Shown here: positions 53,624 to 64,000 of the stretch, one piece after another | How positions within the stretch are numbered: the stretch's first letter is position 1 | Layout: each line of letters begins with the position of its first letter | DNA from: Duffyella gerundensis | GTDB lineage: Bacteria > Pseudomonadota > Gammaproteobacteria > Enterobacterales > Enterobacteriaceae | DNA length: 64,000 nt | Assembly: GCF_001517405.1 (NCBI RefSeq) | Contig: NZ_LN907827.1 | Span: forward strand, 3,196,915-3,260,914 | Direction of reading: 5' to 3' | Notes under the pieces: model-generated | What the model was told of the DNA's origin: nothing | The model's database searches: none | Seen by the model: only the letters and a program-made list of their open reading frames with translations | Program-made: the position numbers and the translations under genes

Positions 53624-54499
53624 CTAATTTATCTGCAACACTATTTTTCTGTGCGTCACACATCGTTGTTTATGGGTTTTATTAACGGCACAATCTGACA
53701 GATGACTATTATTACTGCGTTTATGTTCAATATAAATAATATCCTCAGCAAAAGCGCTGTCTATTAAAGCACGTTTCAGTGAGGCTACCTGCGCACGTTC
53801 TGCCGCCGCGCTGTCGTTTAGTGATTTTCCCGCGGAATAATTCAGTAAGGTCAGCCGATGAATCTGCATATTATCGCGTCTGATGGCGATCAGCATTTCG
53901 CGTAATGCTTCTCGCCCTGCGAGGGTAACTTCACGCTGCCAGATGCTATCGTGATAAAAAAGATCGTGCATATCCAGCGTTACATAACGGGTTTTTAACG
54001 CCTCTTCATCCTGATAAACACAAGGCACGACGGCAGAGGCACGAGAAAGCAAATGTCGCTGCTGACGTTTATTGCCGCTCTCCTGCTCGCCTTTGCCTTG
54101 TCTTACGACAACAGGCATATCGCTGTCTGGTGTGGCCTGCAGAAAATACCGTTTTCCTCCGCGGAAATCCGCCTCGAACAGCAAATGCCGTTTGCCTTCA
54201 TAAACAGCATTCTTATGAAAATAGTCGCTCAGGGTATGTTTACCGGGCCGCAGGCAAAATTGCGTAAAGCCGCCGGGCAGCAAGCGAGTATGAAATTCAC
54301 CGTCAATATAGATATAAGCGCCCTGCGCGTTACTGTCGTTATCCGCACGATAATAAATAATCTGAGTAAGCTGGGGGACCACGGGCGGATGTTGCTGATA
54401 GCGATCGGCGTTATTTATTTCAGCTGAGGAGACGCCATGGCTAAAAGAGAGCACCGGAATAAATACACACCCTAAAATTGTTTGCTTTATTGTTAACAT
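53624..54499 (-). CDS. DUF2846 + OmpA-like envelope protein
   Basis: The about 291-residue exported protein has a signal peptide (QTILGCVFIPVLSFSHGVSSA) and a DUF2846-like beta domain (YIYIDGEFHTRLLPGGF, LRPGKHTL). The C-terminal region (about 190-270, HRLTLLNYSAGKSLN, AERAQVASLKRALID) resembles an OmpA-type peptidoglycan-binding domain. OmpA-like proteins occur in adhesin type I operons such as Shewanella bpfA, where they may anchor the secretion machinery; that role is inferred here. The start at 54499 gives the best signal peptide; an upstream start at 54538 exists. Confidence 0.75.
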   Translation of the reverse strand: MLTIKQTILGCVFIPVLSFSHGVSSAEINNADRYQQHPPVVPQLTQIIYYRADNDSNAQGAYIYIDGEFHTRLLPGGFTQFCLRPGKHTLSDYFHKNAVYEGKRHLLFEADFRGGKRYFLQATPDSDMPVVVRQGKGEQESGNKRQQRHLLSRASAVVPCVYQDEEALKTRYVTLDMHDLFYHDSIWQREVTLAGREALREMLIAIRRDNMQIHRLTLLNYSAGKSLNDSAAAERAQVASLKRALIDSAFAEDIIYIEHKRSNNSHLSDCAVNKTHKQRCVTHRKIVLQIN

Positions 54500-54602
54500 A
54501 GCCTGCTGCCCTCTCCATTTGATTGCGTGTAAGTACACATCCGGGTGATGCTGAAGGCTGGCGATGTCGGAATGGCGTCAGGTTGTGCCGTGCGGAGAAT
54601 CA

Positions 54603-55088
54603 TTAATCTGCCGCACTGCACTCTTCCACTGAGGATGCCCTCGACAACATGCGTCGCTGTTGATGGAGATAAGGCAGCTCCTGTTCTGCAGCCGGGCGAT
54701 TCAGCACTTCAGGTTCGCCGCTGTAGCCATCCAACATGCGCAGAAACTGTGTCTCTCCTCGGCCCAGCCAGATTTTAAAATCGGTCAGAGGCATGCCGTG
54801 GTAATAACTGGCATTCTTCACCAGCGCCGCCAGGCGATGCTCGCCAGGCGCCAGACAAAAAGCCGTAAAACTGCCAGGCAATAATGAGGTGTGAAACTCA
54901 CCATTAATATAAATATGTGCTGCGCCCTCTTCATCGTCGAAACTGCGGAAAAATATGACGCGCGACTGTGATAAGGGCAATGCAGATAGTGACTGGTAAT
55001 ATTCAGGTAATACATCTGTTTGCTGAGTGTTCGCCTGCGCAGAGGCGACCGCCATTAAATATAAGGCAGAAAAAATAGCTATTCGCAT
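54603..55088 (-). CDS. DUF2846-like periplasmic protein (short paralogue)
   Basis: The 161-residue protein has a signal peptide (IAIFSALYLMAVASAQA) and a single DUF2846-like domain (HIYINGEFHTSLLPGSF, LAPGEHRL), clearly paralogous to the N-terminal half of the next gene. It lacks the OmpA-type domain. Both share the C-terminal RRMLSRASSV/RHLLSRASAV segment. It lies 103 bp before that gene in the same direction, so they are probably one transcript. Function unknown. Confidence 0.75.
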   Translation of the reverse strand: MRIAIFSALYLMAVASAQANTQQTDVLPEYYQSLSALPLSQSRVIFFRSFDDEEGAAHIYINGEFHTSLLPGSFTAFCLAPGEHRLAALVKNASYYHGMPLTDFKIWLGRGETQFLRMLDGYSGEPEVLNRPAAEQELPYLHQQRRMLSRASSVEECSAAD

Positions 55089-55483
55089 TAGTTAAAGTCT
55101 TTTCAGGAGGGGAAGCCCCTCTTTCATCAGGCATAATGGTTAAGCATCCACTATCAGAGCAAAAAATGATATCCACTCTGGTTTATGCGTTGTTCGCCCT
55201 GCATTGACGCCATCTTGAGGTTCAATCGCCGTTACTCTTTGCTTAATCACTATTATCATAATGCCATACAGAGAAGTTGATATAGCGCAATAAATGGCGT
55301 ACCGCCTTTACCTCCTTTTTCTTGTACTTTGAAAAACAGGATAAAAACGTGCAGTCTGATGAGGAAAATTTATCGTACGGCGACCTGCCGCTACAACATC
55401 ATAAAAAAGCGATGTGTCGACCTTTCGATCATGGAACACGCTGTCACGCAGGAAAAATAGAGGTTATGACTCAAAGCACATAC

Positions 55484-55495
55484 AAGATTTGTCTC
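55484..55495. promoter_or_regulatory. Candidate operator AAGAT-TT-GTCTC
   Basis: This is the weakest copy of the shared pattern, with two mismatches in the left half, 288 bp before the kinase start. It might serve the leftward DUF2846/OmpA genes or the kinase. Confidence 0.4.
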
Positions 55496-55637
55496 AATAA
55501 TGCCTATATGCGAAAAAAATCGTGCCTGCCAGCGCGGGCAGCACTCCGCTTTTATTAGACCAAACCGTAACGAAAAATCGTAATTGCGAGACGTTACGAG
55601 AAATAAAGACAAGCGAGGAATCTTGTTTTTAAATAAC

Positions 55638-55649
55638 GAGACTTGTCCC
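55638..55649. promoter_or_regulatory. Candidate operator GAGAC-TT-GTCCC before the kinase
   Basis: A strong copy of the pattern 134 bp before the kinase start, implying autoregulation of the two-component system. Confidence 0.55.
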
Positions 55650-55783
55650 AAATTTTTAGGCACCGATAAAAAATCATAGTGGAGAAATAGCGCCAGTAAT
55701 ATGATACTGGCGGCCAACAGGAAAAAATAACAATTCAGGCAATTTCCCACTTAGTCTGCCAAAAGCCTCATTCAATCACAGGG

Positions 55784-58700
55784 ATGTTTAGCGTGCGCTA
55801 CTTATTAACAATGCTAATTTTAACGTTTAGCGTTTCACTGAATGCTGCAATCAAGGAGCTTAATTTACTGGTTCGCACCGATATTGTTGTGCCTGACGTG
55901 GTAATGAACGGCGATCGTCACATTTTCCCTGAAGGTGATGTATTGCGTGTAGGTATTTGGGGTGCCGCACAACCTCCGCTCTATATTGATAATGATCACC
56001 ACGCGTTTGAAGGGCTTACCGCGGATTATCTCGGCGCGGTGCAGCGCATGTTAAAACTGCGTATGCAGTTAATTTATTTTCCTACGGAAGAGGCGATGGC
56101 AGCGGCCCTTGCTGCAGGTACGTTGCATATGGTGGCTATCTATAATCCTGAGACGTTAATGCTCACGCCGCCGCTTATTCGCACAACGCCCTATCTGCTG
56201 GACAGCTCGGTCATTCTGCAGAATACAAAAAACAATAATGATAAAAGCCTGACACGAAAAATTATTGCCTGGGCGGGCCCGCAACGTATTGGCCTCAAGC
56301 TGCAGCAGGATTATCCTGAGGCTATTTTACAGCACCATCAAACCTATGCCAAAGCGCTGGCGGCCACGGCGTTTCGACAGGCTGATGCCACATGGGGAAA
56401 CGCCTCAACGCAGGAATATCTGCTGCGGTACGGTTACAGCAACGAACTGACAATGTCACCCAGTCGCGCCCTTTCCAACCTCAATATCTCTTTTGGCGTC
56501 AGTCCTCGCTATCCGGAATTAGCCGAAGCGCTCAATATGGCGCTGCGCATGATTCCTCTCGCAGGGCGTTTGCGCATTGCCAATCGCTGGCAATTACAAA
56601 GCCACTACGTCATGAAAAACAATCCATTAGCGCTGACACCGCAGGAGGACAACTGGCTGCGTCTTCACCCCTTTATTCCGATTGATATCGCGGCTAACGG
56701 CGCACCGCTATTTTTCCGCGACGAAAGCGGCACGTGGCAAGGCATCGCCAAAGAGATCGTTGATTTAATCTCGGGCCGTGCAGGCGTGCTGTTTGAACCG
56801 GTGACGCCAGGCCAGCATGCGTCTGTCGACAGTACAAAAGTCCATTTTTCACCTGCCGTGCTGCTTGATGAACAGCAGCGAGCACAACGCCTGTTTTCAC
56901 GGCCTTATCTTATTTCACCCTGGGTCTTGGTGCAGGCCGTCGATACCGCCAATATCCTTGAAATGGCCGGTAAAAAAAATCGCCGGGTATTCTCGCTGAA
57001 TGAGAGCCGTCTCAATGCTTATATGGCTGAAACCTGGCCTGATATAACGCTGCAAACTCAGCTTTCACCCCAGGAGGCGCTGCTTCAGTTACTGAGTGGA
57101 AAAGCAGATGGCGTAATTATCCCCAAAGTGCATGCCGACTTTCTGCTGCGCAACTATTACCGGGATCGATTACGCATTATTCAAGTGGTTGGTGAACAGC
57201 CCGCCAAAATAGGCATGGCGGTGGATAAAGCCAATGCGCCGCTGATTGAGATCATCAATAAGGCGCTGCTTGATATTCCACCGGAAACGCTGGAGCCGTT
57301 AATTTCACGCTGGCATAACCTGCCGCAGGTCAACCGCACCATTTCCTGGCATGACTATAAAGATGTGGTGCTGAAGATTGTGGCGCTGGCCAGCATCATC
57401 ATTCTTATCTGCTTAATCTGGAATCGCCATTTGCAGCGGGTTATTCGCCAGCGCACCGAGGCGCAGCATGCCCTGAAGGACCAGCTCACCTTCACCAACA
57501 CGCTGTTTAACGAATCGCCGGTGGTGATGTACGTCAGGGATCGGCAGGCCAGGCTGATGCACTGCAACACCGCCTATCTCGATTTTCTTGAGGTCAGCCT
57601 GGAGGAAGTTGTTGGCAAAGGCACCGATGTGTATCGCCATCTGCTGGACGACGCGTGCCTGCAACTGCTGGAGGCGGAGCACTACACCACGCTGCGTCAG
57701 GGCACCGCCTCAATGCGCGATGTGAAGATGCAGTTTCGTGGCAAAACGGTGCATGTTTTCCACTGGGCGCTGCCATTTCGCGATCGACTGGGGGCCGTGG
57801 TAGGCGTTATTGGTGGCTGGCTTGATGTCACCGAGCGCCATGAATTGCTGCTGGCATTAAGCACCGCCAAAGAGGATGCCGATGCCGCCAACCGTTCCAA
57901 GAGCCAGTTTCTGGCCAGCATGAGCCATGAGATCCGTACGCCACTGCACGCCATTATTGGCCTGCTGGAGATGGAAACTCGCCAGAAACCGGCGCGTGAG
58001 ATCAGCAACAACGTGCTGGTTGCCTATGAATCAGCCAACGCGCTGCTGTCGCTAATTGGCGATATTCTTGACCTGTCGCGCATTGAGTCAGGCATCCATC
58101 AGCCCAAACCCGAACCCTGTCTGCTGCCGCAGCGTATCGAACAGGTGATCAATCTGTTTCGCAACAAGGCGGAGAGCAAAAATATCGCCCTGCGCCATGA
58201 GATTGATATCACTCATCCCTGCGTGCTGCTTGACGCCATGATGTTCAACCAAATTTTTTCTAATCTGCTCAGCAATGCGATCAAGTTCACCGATCGCGGT
58301 TACGTCAGCGTAACGCTTTATCAGGGCAGCATAGATATGAACGAGCAGCGCGGCGAGTTTGTGCTGGAGATCGAAGACAGCGGCTGTGGCCTTGATGAAG
58401 ATCAGCAGCAGGCTATTTTTGAGCCTTTTGTGCAAACCGGCGATCGTCAGCGTCAGCAGCTTGGTACCGGGTTGGGTTTAAGTATCTGTCGCAAGCTGGC
58501 AGAACTGATGGGCGGCGAAATAGACGTGGAGAGCCAGCCAGGCGAGGGCGCGGTGTTTCGCTTTCATTTTTATGCGCCGCTGGTCGATGAACAGCAGGTG
58601 CAGCAACAGCAGGCTGAAAACGTTCCCGCTCAGGGGCAACTGCGCATTATGGTCATTGACGATCACGCCCCGAACCGCCTGCTGTTGGGCCAGCAGCTGG

Positions 58701-59389
58701 AATATGCCGGTCATCAGGCGATGTTGATCGAGAGTGCGATACAGGCACTGGTTATCTGGCAGCAGGATCCAGACGCCTTTGATCTCATTATCAGCGACTG
58801 CAATATGCCCGACATGGATGGCTTTACGTTTGCACGCCAGCTGCGTGCGCTGGAGCAACAGATACAGCGTCCGCGGATGTTGATTTTTGGGCTTACCGCT
58901 TCCGCTGAGCGCTCCATCATTCAGCGCTGTCTGGATGCGGGCATGGATGATTGTCTGTTTAAGCCGCTTAGCGTGGATACGCTGATGCGTCATCTCAGCA
59001 ATACCACGCACCATCTTTCTCCGCCTGCGCCTGCAACAGAGCAACAGCGCCAGCCAGGCGCGCTGCCTGCACCTTGCCCGTTGTTGCAGGAGCTGGCCGA
59101 GCGCGATATGGCAGGCTGTCTCGCCTTTATTGACAGCATTATTGTCAGCAACGATGAGATTTTGGCGGAAATCAATGCAGCACACGACAGCGCACAGCTG
59201 TCGCAGCTGGGTCACAAAATGAAAGGAGGTGCGCGTTTAATCAATGCCACCGACGTTGAACGGCTGGCTAAACAGCTGGAAGATAAACCACCAGCAGAAG
59301 CCGTAATGGCGATTAAATCCGGTTTGGCACACGCAATTGCGGAGCTTGAAAAGATGCTGTTAGCATTCAAAAATAGCCTGAATCACTAA
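55784..59389 (+). CDS. BvgS/EvgS-type unorthodox hybrid sensor kinase
   Basis: The 1201-residue phosphorelay kinase has a signal peptide (to SLNAA) and two tandem periplasmic Venus-flytrap (SBP_bac_3) domains (about 35-270 and 285-515). One transmembrane helix (about 527-549) and a PAS domain (about 575-690) follow. The transmitter has H715 in SMSHEIRTP and N/G boxes (NLLSNAIKF, DSGCGLD, GTGLGLSI). A receiver with D1005 in SDCNMPDMDG and a C-terminal Hpt with H1144 in LGHKMKGGA complete it. This is the exact BvgS/EvgS order. The GGGA motif abuts this ATG and fits a GTG at 55793 better, so the protein may start three codons later. It is transcribed with the regulator at 59525. Stimulus unknown. 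Confidence 0.93.
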   Translation: MFSVRYLLTMLILTFSVSLNAAIKELNLLVRTDIVVPDVVMNGDRHIFPEGDVLRVGIWGAAQPPLYIDNDHHAFEGLTADYLGAVQRMLKLRMQLIYFPTEEAMAAALAAGTLHMVAIYNPETLMLTPPLIRTTPYLLDSSVILQNTKNNNDKSLTRKIIAWAGPQRIGLKLQQDYPEAILQHHQTYAKALAATAFRQADATWGNASTQEYLLRYGYSNELTMSPSRALSNLNISFGVSPRYPELAEALNMALRMIPLAGRLRIANRWQLQSHYVMKNNPLALTPQEDNWLRLHPFIPIDIAANGAPLFFRDESGTWQGIAKEIVDLISGRAGVLFEPVTPGQHASVDSTKVHFSPAVLLDEQQRAQRLFSRPYLISPWVLVQAVDTANILEMAGKKNRRVFSLNESRLNAYMAETWPDITLQTQLSPQEALLQLLSGKADGVIIPKVHADFLLRNYYRDRLRIIQVVGEQPAKIGMAVDKANAPLIEIINKALLDIPPETLEPLISRWHNLPQVNRTISWHDYKDVVLKIVALASIIILICLIWNRHLQRVIRQRTEAQHALKDQLTFTNTLFNESPVVMYVRDRQARLMHCNTAYLDFLEVSLEEVVGKGTDVYRHLLDDACLQLLEAEHYTTLRQGTASMRDVKMQFRGKTVHVFHWALPFRDRLGAVVGVIGGWLDVTERHELLLALSTAKEDADAANRSKSQFLASMSHEIRTPLHAIIGLLEMETRQKPAREISNNVLVAYESANALLSLIGDILDLSRIESGIHQPKPEPCLLPQRIEQVINLFRNKAESKNIALRHEIDITHPCVLLDAMMFNQIFSNLLSNAIKFTDRGYVSVTLYQGSIDMNEQRGEFVLEIEDSGCGLDEDQQQAIFEPFVQTGDRQRQQLGTGLGLSICRKLAELMGGEIDVESQPGEGAVFRFHFYAPLVDEQQVQQQQAENVPAQGQLRIMVIDDHAPNRLLLGQQLEYAGHQAMLIESAIQALVIWQQDPDAFDLIISDCNMPDMDGFTFARQLRALEQQIQRPRMLIFGLTASAERSIIQRCLDAGMDDCLFKPLSVDTLMRHLSNTTHHLSPPAPATEQQRQPGALPAPCPLLQELAERDMAGCLAFIDSIIVSNDEILAEINAAHDSAQLSQLGHKMKGGARLINATDVERLAKQLEDKPPAEAVMAIKSGLAHAIAELEKMLLAFKNSLNH

Positions 59390-59524
59390 TATCATCGCCT
59401 GAATTATATTTTACGGTCCAATCAAGACGGTTCCTGGATAACTTTACGCACTGGATTATCATAATGAACATCTTATTAATTAATGATATTAGCTGCCGCT
59501 TTATTAATATTTAAAGGTCACGTT

Positions 59525-60148
59525 ATGCATAATGCAAAAATTATCATTGTCGACGAACATAAGATTGTTTCATCCGGAATTCAATCACTGCTATTAATGA
59601 ACGGCTTTTGTCATATCTCAGTTGCAAATACGATCAGGGATGCCATTGATGCTATATTGGCACGGCACTATGACATCATGATATTTGATCCTGAATTTGC
59701 TGAAAACAGCGGCATCGGCTTCTTGCGCGATCTGGTGAGAAGCAAGGCCAGCCTGAAGACGATCATCATCAGCGAAAGCAAAAACAACCATCTCATCATG
59801 CAGTCAATCAGCATTGGCACGAATGGATATGTCTCAAAAAAAGAGAATGTCAGCACACTCATTTCAGCCATAGGCTGTGTCTATAACAGCGTCGATTATT
59901 TACCCGGCGAGCTGGTGCGCCGTTCGCACGATTATTGCGATGAACAGCGCAGGCTGGCGCTGCTGACTGAGCGTGAAATGCTGATCCTGAAAAAACTGGC
60001 GAAAGGAAAGTCAAATAAGTTGATTGCCGACGAGCTGGGACTGAATAATAAAACCGTCAGCACCTATAAAACCAAAATATTTCAGAAGCTCGACGTTAAT
60101 AATATTGTTGATGTTGTCGAAATGGCAAAACGTAACGCCGTTGCCTAA
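59525..60148 (+). CDS. EvgA/BvgA-type response regulator, partner of the hybrid kinase
   Basis: The 207-residue NarL-type regulator has a receiver with D10 and phospho-acceptor-position D55 (MIFDPEF) and K105. The second acidic residue of the usual DD pair is Glu11 (VDEH). The LuxR helix-turn-helix (about 143-207, TEREMLILKKLAKGKSNKLIA) resembles that of the orphan regulator at 2314-2934. AAAGGTC lies upstream of the ATG at 59525; a start at 59483 would add a hydrophobic peptide and is unlikely. It is the probable phospho-acceptor of the kinase Hpt domain and binder of the shared operator. Confidence 0.9.
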   Translation: MHNAKIIIVDEHKIVSSGIQSLLLMNGFCHISVANTIRDAIDAILARHYDIMIFDPEFAENSGIGFLRDLVRSKASLKTIIISESKNNHLIMQSISIGTNGYVSKKENVSTLISAIGCVYNSVDYLPGELVRRSHDYCDEQRRLALLTEREMLILKKLAKGKSNKLIADELGLNNKTVSTYKTKIFQKLDVNNIVDVVEMAKRNAVA

Positions 60149-60234
60149 AACGTTACGCGTTTCCATACGCCTTACATTGCGTTCTCGTTATGTAAAATGT
60201 AGAGCCATACACTGGCCACTATTGCGTTGCCGTT

Positions 60235-60313
60235 GCAAAGTTTACAGGTCACTTTCCGTTACTGCGCGAGGTACCCCCCACCTCGTGTGCCGCCTGTAAA
60301 CTTTGCTTTTTTT
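60235..60313 (+). ncRNA. Candidate small RNA or elaborate terminator
   Basis: A perfect 14-bp stem (GCAAAGTTTACAGG with CCTGTAAACTTTGC) encloses 44 bases that contain a second hairpin (CGAGGT/ACCTCG) with a C-rich ACCCCCC loop. Seven T follow directly. It lies 86 bp after the regulator stop and 90 bp before fadH. It may simply end the kinase-regulator transcript, but the inner C-rich hairpin is more than a terminator needs. No clear promoter was found. Confidence 0.45.
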
Positions 60314-60360
60314 ATGATGCCCTTCACAGCCTGTCGGCAAACATTTTCACTTCACGATGA

Positions 60361-62424
<2,064 letters not shown>

Positions 62425-62427
62425 GGA

Positions 62428-63546
62428 TCAGCGCAGTTTTACCGCACGCAGTACCACAAACTTGGCGCTGGAGGCCACCAGCGTGCAGTTGCCGAAAATC
62501 TTTTTCAGCTTGCGATGGTAATCAAGATGGCGATTGCCCACGATGCGCAGCTCGCCGCCATACTGCAGGCAGCGGCGGGCATCATGGAACATCTGCCAGG
62601 CGATCTCATCGGTTAACGCATGCTGCTGATGGAATGGCGGATTACACAGCACCGCGTGCAGCCGGTCAGCAGGGAAGCCGCTTAAGCCATTGTTAACGCT
62701 GAAGTGGGAGCGCGCCAGATCCTGCGGGCGATTTACCTCAACGTTCAGCTGGCTTGATGCCACTGCCATCCAGGATTCATCGACAAAATGCACATCCGCC
62801 AGCGGATTCTTCTCCAGCGCCATCAGGCCAATGATGCCGTTACCGCAGCCAAGGTCAGCAATTTCACCGTCAATGTGATCAGGCAGATGCTGCATAAACA
62901 GCCGTGCGCCGATATCGAGTCCGTTGCGGGAAAAGACATTCGCGTGATTGTGGATCTGATAATCGGTACCTTCCAGCGGCCAAACGCGGGTCGGCACCGG
63001 CTTGCCGACCGCAGGCGCGGTGAAGCGGCAGAACACCAGACGGGCTTTTTTCCACGCCAGTGAGGTTTTGGTTTCGCCCAACATACGCTCGAACAGCTGC
63101 AGCGTAGAGGTGTGAATCTCTTTGGCGCGGGCAGCAGCGATGATCAGCGTATCGGCAGAGACCACTTCACGCAGCGCGCGCAGTTGGTGCTCCAGCAGCG
63201 CCACGGTTTTCGGGATTTTAATCAGCACGCAGGCCGGATTGGCTGGCAGCGGCGACATGCTGTCGAGAAAAGTGACCGCGCTGTCATCGAGACCGTTCAG
63301 ACGCAGGTTTTGCCTGGTCGCCTGCTGGCTGAGCCATGAGTCGCTTACGCTGACCACTTCACGCGGATTCAACGCCGCGGCCAGCGTGCCGAAGGTGTCA
63401 TTGAATACGATCACCGGCCCTTCCGGCAACGCCTGCTGGAGCAGGTATTCATCAGCGGCATCCCAGGCTTGCAGCGGGTTCTCTTCGTTTACTTGTGGAA
63501 AGCGATGCAGCGTCAGCGTGCGGTCGCCCAGTTCTAATTGGCTCAT
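62428..63546 (-). CDS. rlmG: 23S rRNA (guanine1835-N2)-methyltransferase
   Basis: The 372-residue protein matches RlmG: an N-terminal RlmC/G-type domain and a C-terminal SAM methyltransferase with motif [17 protein letters not shown] and catalytic NPPF ([11 protein letters not shown]). It modifies G1835 of 23S rRNA. It ends three bases from the convergent fadH stop. Confidence 0.96.
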   Translation of the reverse strand: MSQLELGDRTLTLHRFPQVNEENPLQAWDAADEYLLQQALPEGPVIVFNDTFGTLAAALNPREVVSVSDSWLSQQATRQNLRLNGLDDSAVTFLDSMSPLPANPACVLIKIPKTVALLEHQLRALREVVSADTLIIAAARAKEIHTSTLQLFERMLGETKTSLAWKKARLVFCRFTAPAVGKPVPTRVWPLEGTDYQIHNHANVFSRNGLDIGARLFMQHLPDHIDGEIADLGCGNGIIGLMALEKNPLADVHFVDESWMAVASSQLNVEVNRPQDLARSHFSVNNGLSGFPADRLHAVLCNPPFHQQHALTDEIAWQMFHDARRCLQYGGELRIVGNRHLDYHRKLKKIFGNCTLVASSAKFVVLRAVKLR

Positions 63547-63664
63547 TGATTCTCCGGCGTGGTACTCTTTGCGCGTTTTTCGCCCTGAAAGCGGGGGCGC
63601 AGTATATACCCAAATCCGGCCGGGTGGCAGTAAAGCGCACGACCGGATGTATTCAGGACCGACT

Positions 63665-64000
63665 ATGTCATCACTTATCTATCTTCAGGGCTATCCCGAA
63701 TCGGTGTTGCAGCAGGTGCAACAGCTGATCGACAAACGGCAGCTGGCCCGAGTGCTGCAACAGCGCTATCCCGACGGGCATACGATTAACAGCGATAAAG
63801 CGCTGTATGACTTCACCCAGGATATCCGTCAGCGTTACCTGCGGAATGCGCAGCCGCTGAGCAAGGTGCTGTATGACAGCAAAATCCGCGTCATGAAACA
63901 TGCGCTCGGCCTGCATACCGCGATTTCACGCGTGCAGGGCGGCAAGATGAAGGCCAAGGCGGAGATCCGCGTAGCGACGCTGTTTCGCCAGGCACCGGAA
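63665..64000 (+). CDS. ygjP: YgjP-like metallopeptidase-fold protein (3' end outside window)
   Basis: The first 112 codons match E. coli YgjP ([46 protein letters not shown]). The zinc-binding HExxH part lies beyond the edge. Divergent from rlmG with 118 bp between, as in E. coli. Confidence 0.92.
   Translation, partial: MSSLIYLQGYPESVLQQVQQLIDKRQLARVLQQRYPDGHTINSDKALYDFTQDIRQRYLRNAQPLSKVLYDSKIRVMKHALGLHTAISRVQGGKMKAKAEIRVATLFRQAPE

Larger units (their letters stand above)
55089..55783. other. Divergent intergenic region before the hybrid kinase
   Basis: The region spans about 695 bp and shows no gene. It is AT-rich and contains two operator copies (55484 and 55638) plus a GAGGGG/CCCCTC hairpin (about 55107-55124) in the leader of the short DUF2846 gene. 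Such length and operator density suggest a control region for both directions. Confidence 0.5.

Noticed and set aside
46898..55088. LapD/LapG-type retention and protease genes in the secretion locus
   Set aside because: No transglutaminase-like protease or HAMP-GGDEF-EAL receptor lies in or next to the operon; the MHYT proteins at 27.6-31.9 kb have a different sensor.

Overview
The window looks like the chromosome of a plant- or environment-associated enterobacterium of the Erwiniaceae (Pantoea/Erwinia/Mixta-like). The basis is moderately high GC, many genes with clear E. coli counterparts (ylaC, ydcR, nrdDG, yraR-yhbO-yhbP-yhbQ-yhbS, fadH-rlmG-ygjP), and large lineage-specific blocks of surface and signalling genes between them. 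No tRNA, rRNA, CRISPR array, IS element or prophage was recognised. The genus is an inference.

Layout. 1-1.8 kb: multi-PAS/GGDEF protein cut by the window edge. 2.3-2.9 kb: EvgA/FimZ-like response regulator. 3.2-5.0 kb: lipoprotein serine hydrolase and a cupin with overlapping 3' ends. 5.2-7.7 kb: lafU and lfhA remnants, a deletion scar of a lateral-flagella (Flag-2) cluster. 8.0-11.2 kb: autotransporter. 11.2-12.4 kb: non-coding element with long inverted arms. 12.5-14.4 kb: ylaC and ydcR. 14.8-26.3 kb: four genes for repetitive Ig-like proteins with type I secretion-type C-termini, three of them recent paralogues. 26.4-31.9 kb: a PRISE-type reductase and two tandem MHYT-GGDEF-EAL proteins. 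32.4-37.6 kb: archaic (Csu-like, spore-coat-U) chaperone-usher pilus operon. 37.7-39.0 kb: citrate-type MFS symporter. 39.1-40.4 kb: second copy of the inverted-arm element. 40.6-46.9 kb: nrdDG, the yraR-yhbS block and a laccase-domain protein. 46.9-55.1 kb: type I secretion operon (ABC transporter, HlyD, TolC, RcsB-like regulator) plus two DUF2846/OmpA-type envelope proteins. 55.8-60.1 kb: BvgS/EvgS-type hybrid kinase and its EvgA-like regulator. 60.4-64 kb: fadH, rlmG, start of ygjP.

How the pieces may work together. The most interesting reading is one dispersed regulon. A 12-bp inverted repeat close to RRGAC-NN-GTCYY lies in the intergenic regions before the orphan regulator (2173), three of the four Ig-like cargo genes or operons (14714, 19782, 23132), the secretion operon (53401) and the hybrid kinase (55484 and 55638). 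In most cases it is about 90-135 bp before the start codon. This suggests that the BvgS/EvgS-like phosphorelay, through one or both EvgA-like regulators, co-controls itself, the type I exporter and its cargo. The cargo proteins share nearly identical scaffolds but carry unrelated AT-rich beta-sandwich-like modules near their C-termini. The operator, the cargo assignment and the regulatory logic are inferences from sequence; the individual family assignments are firmer.
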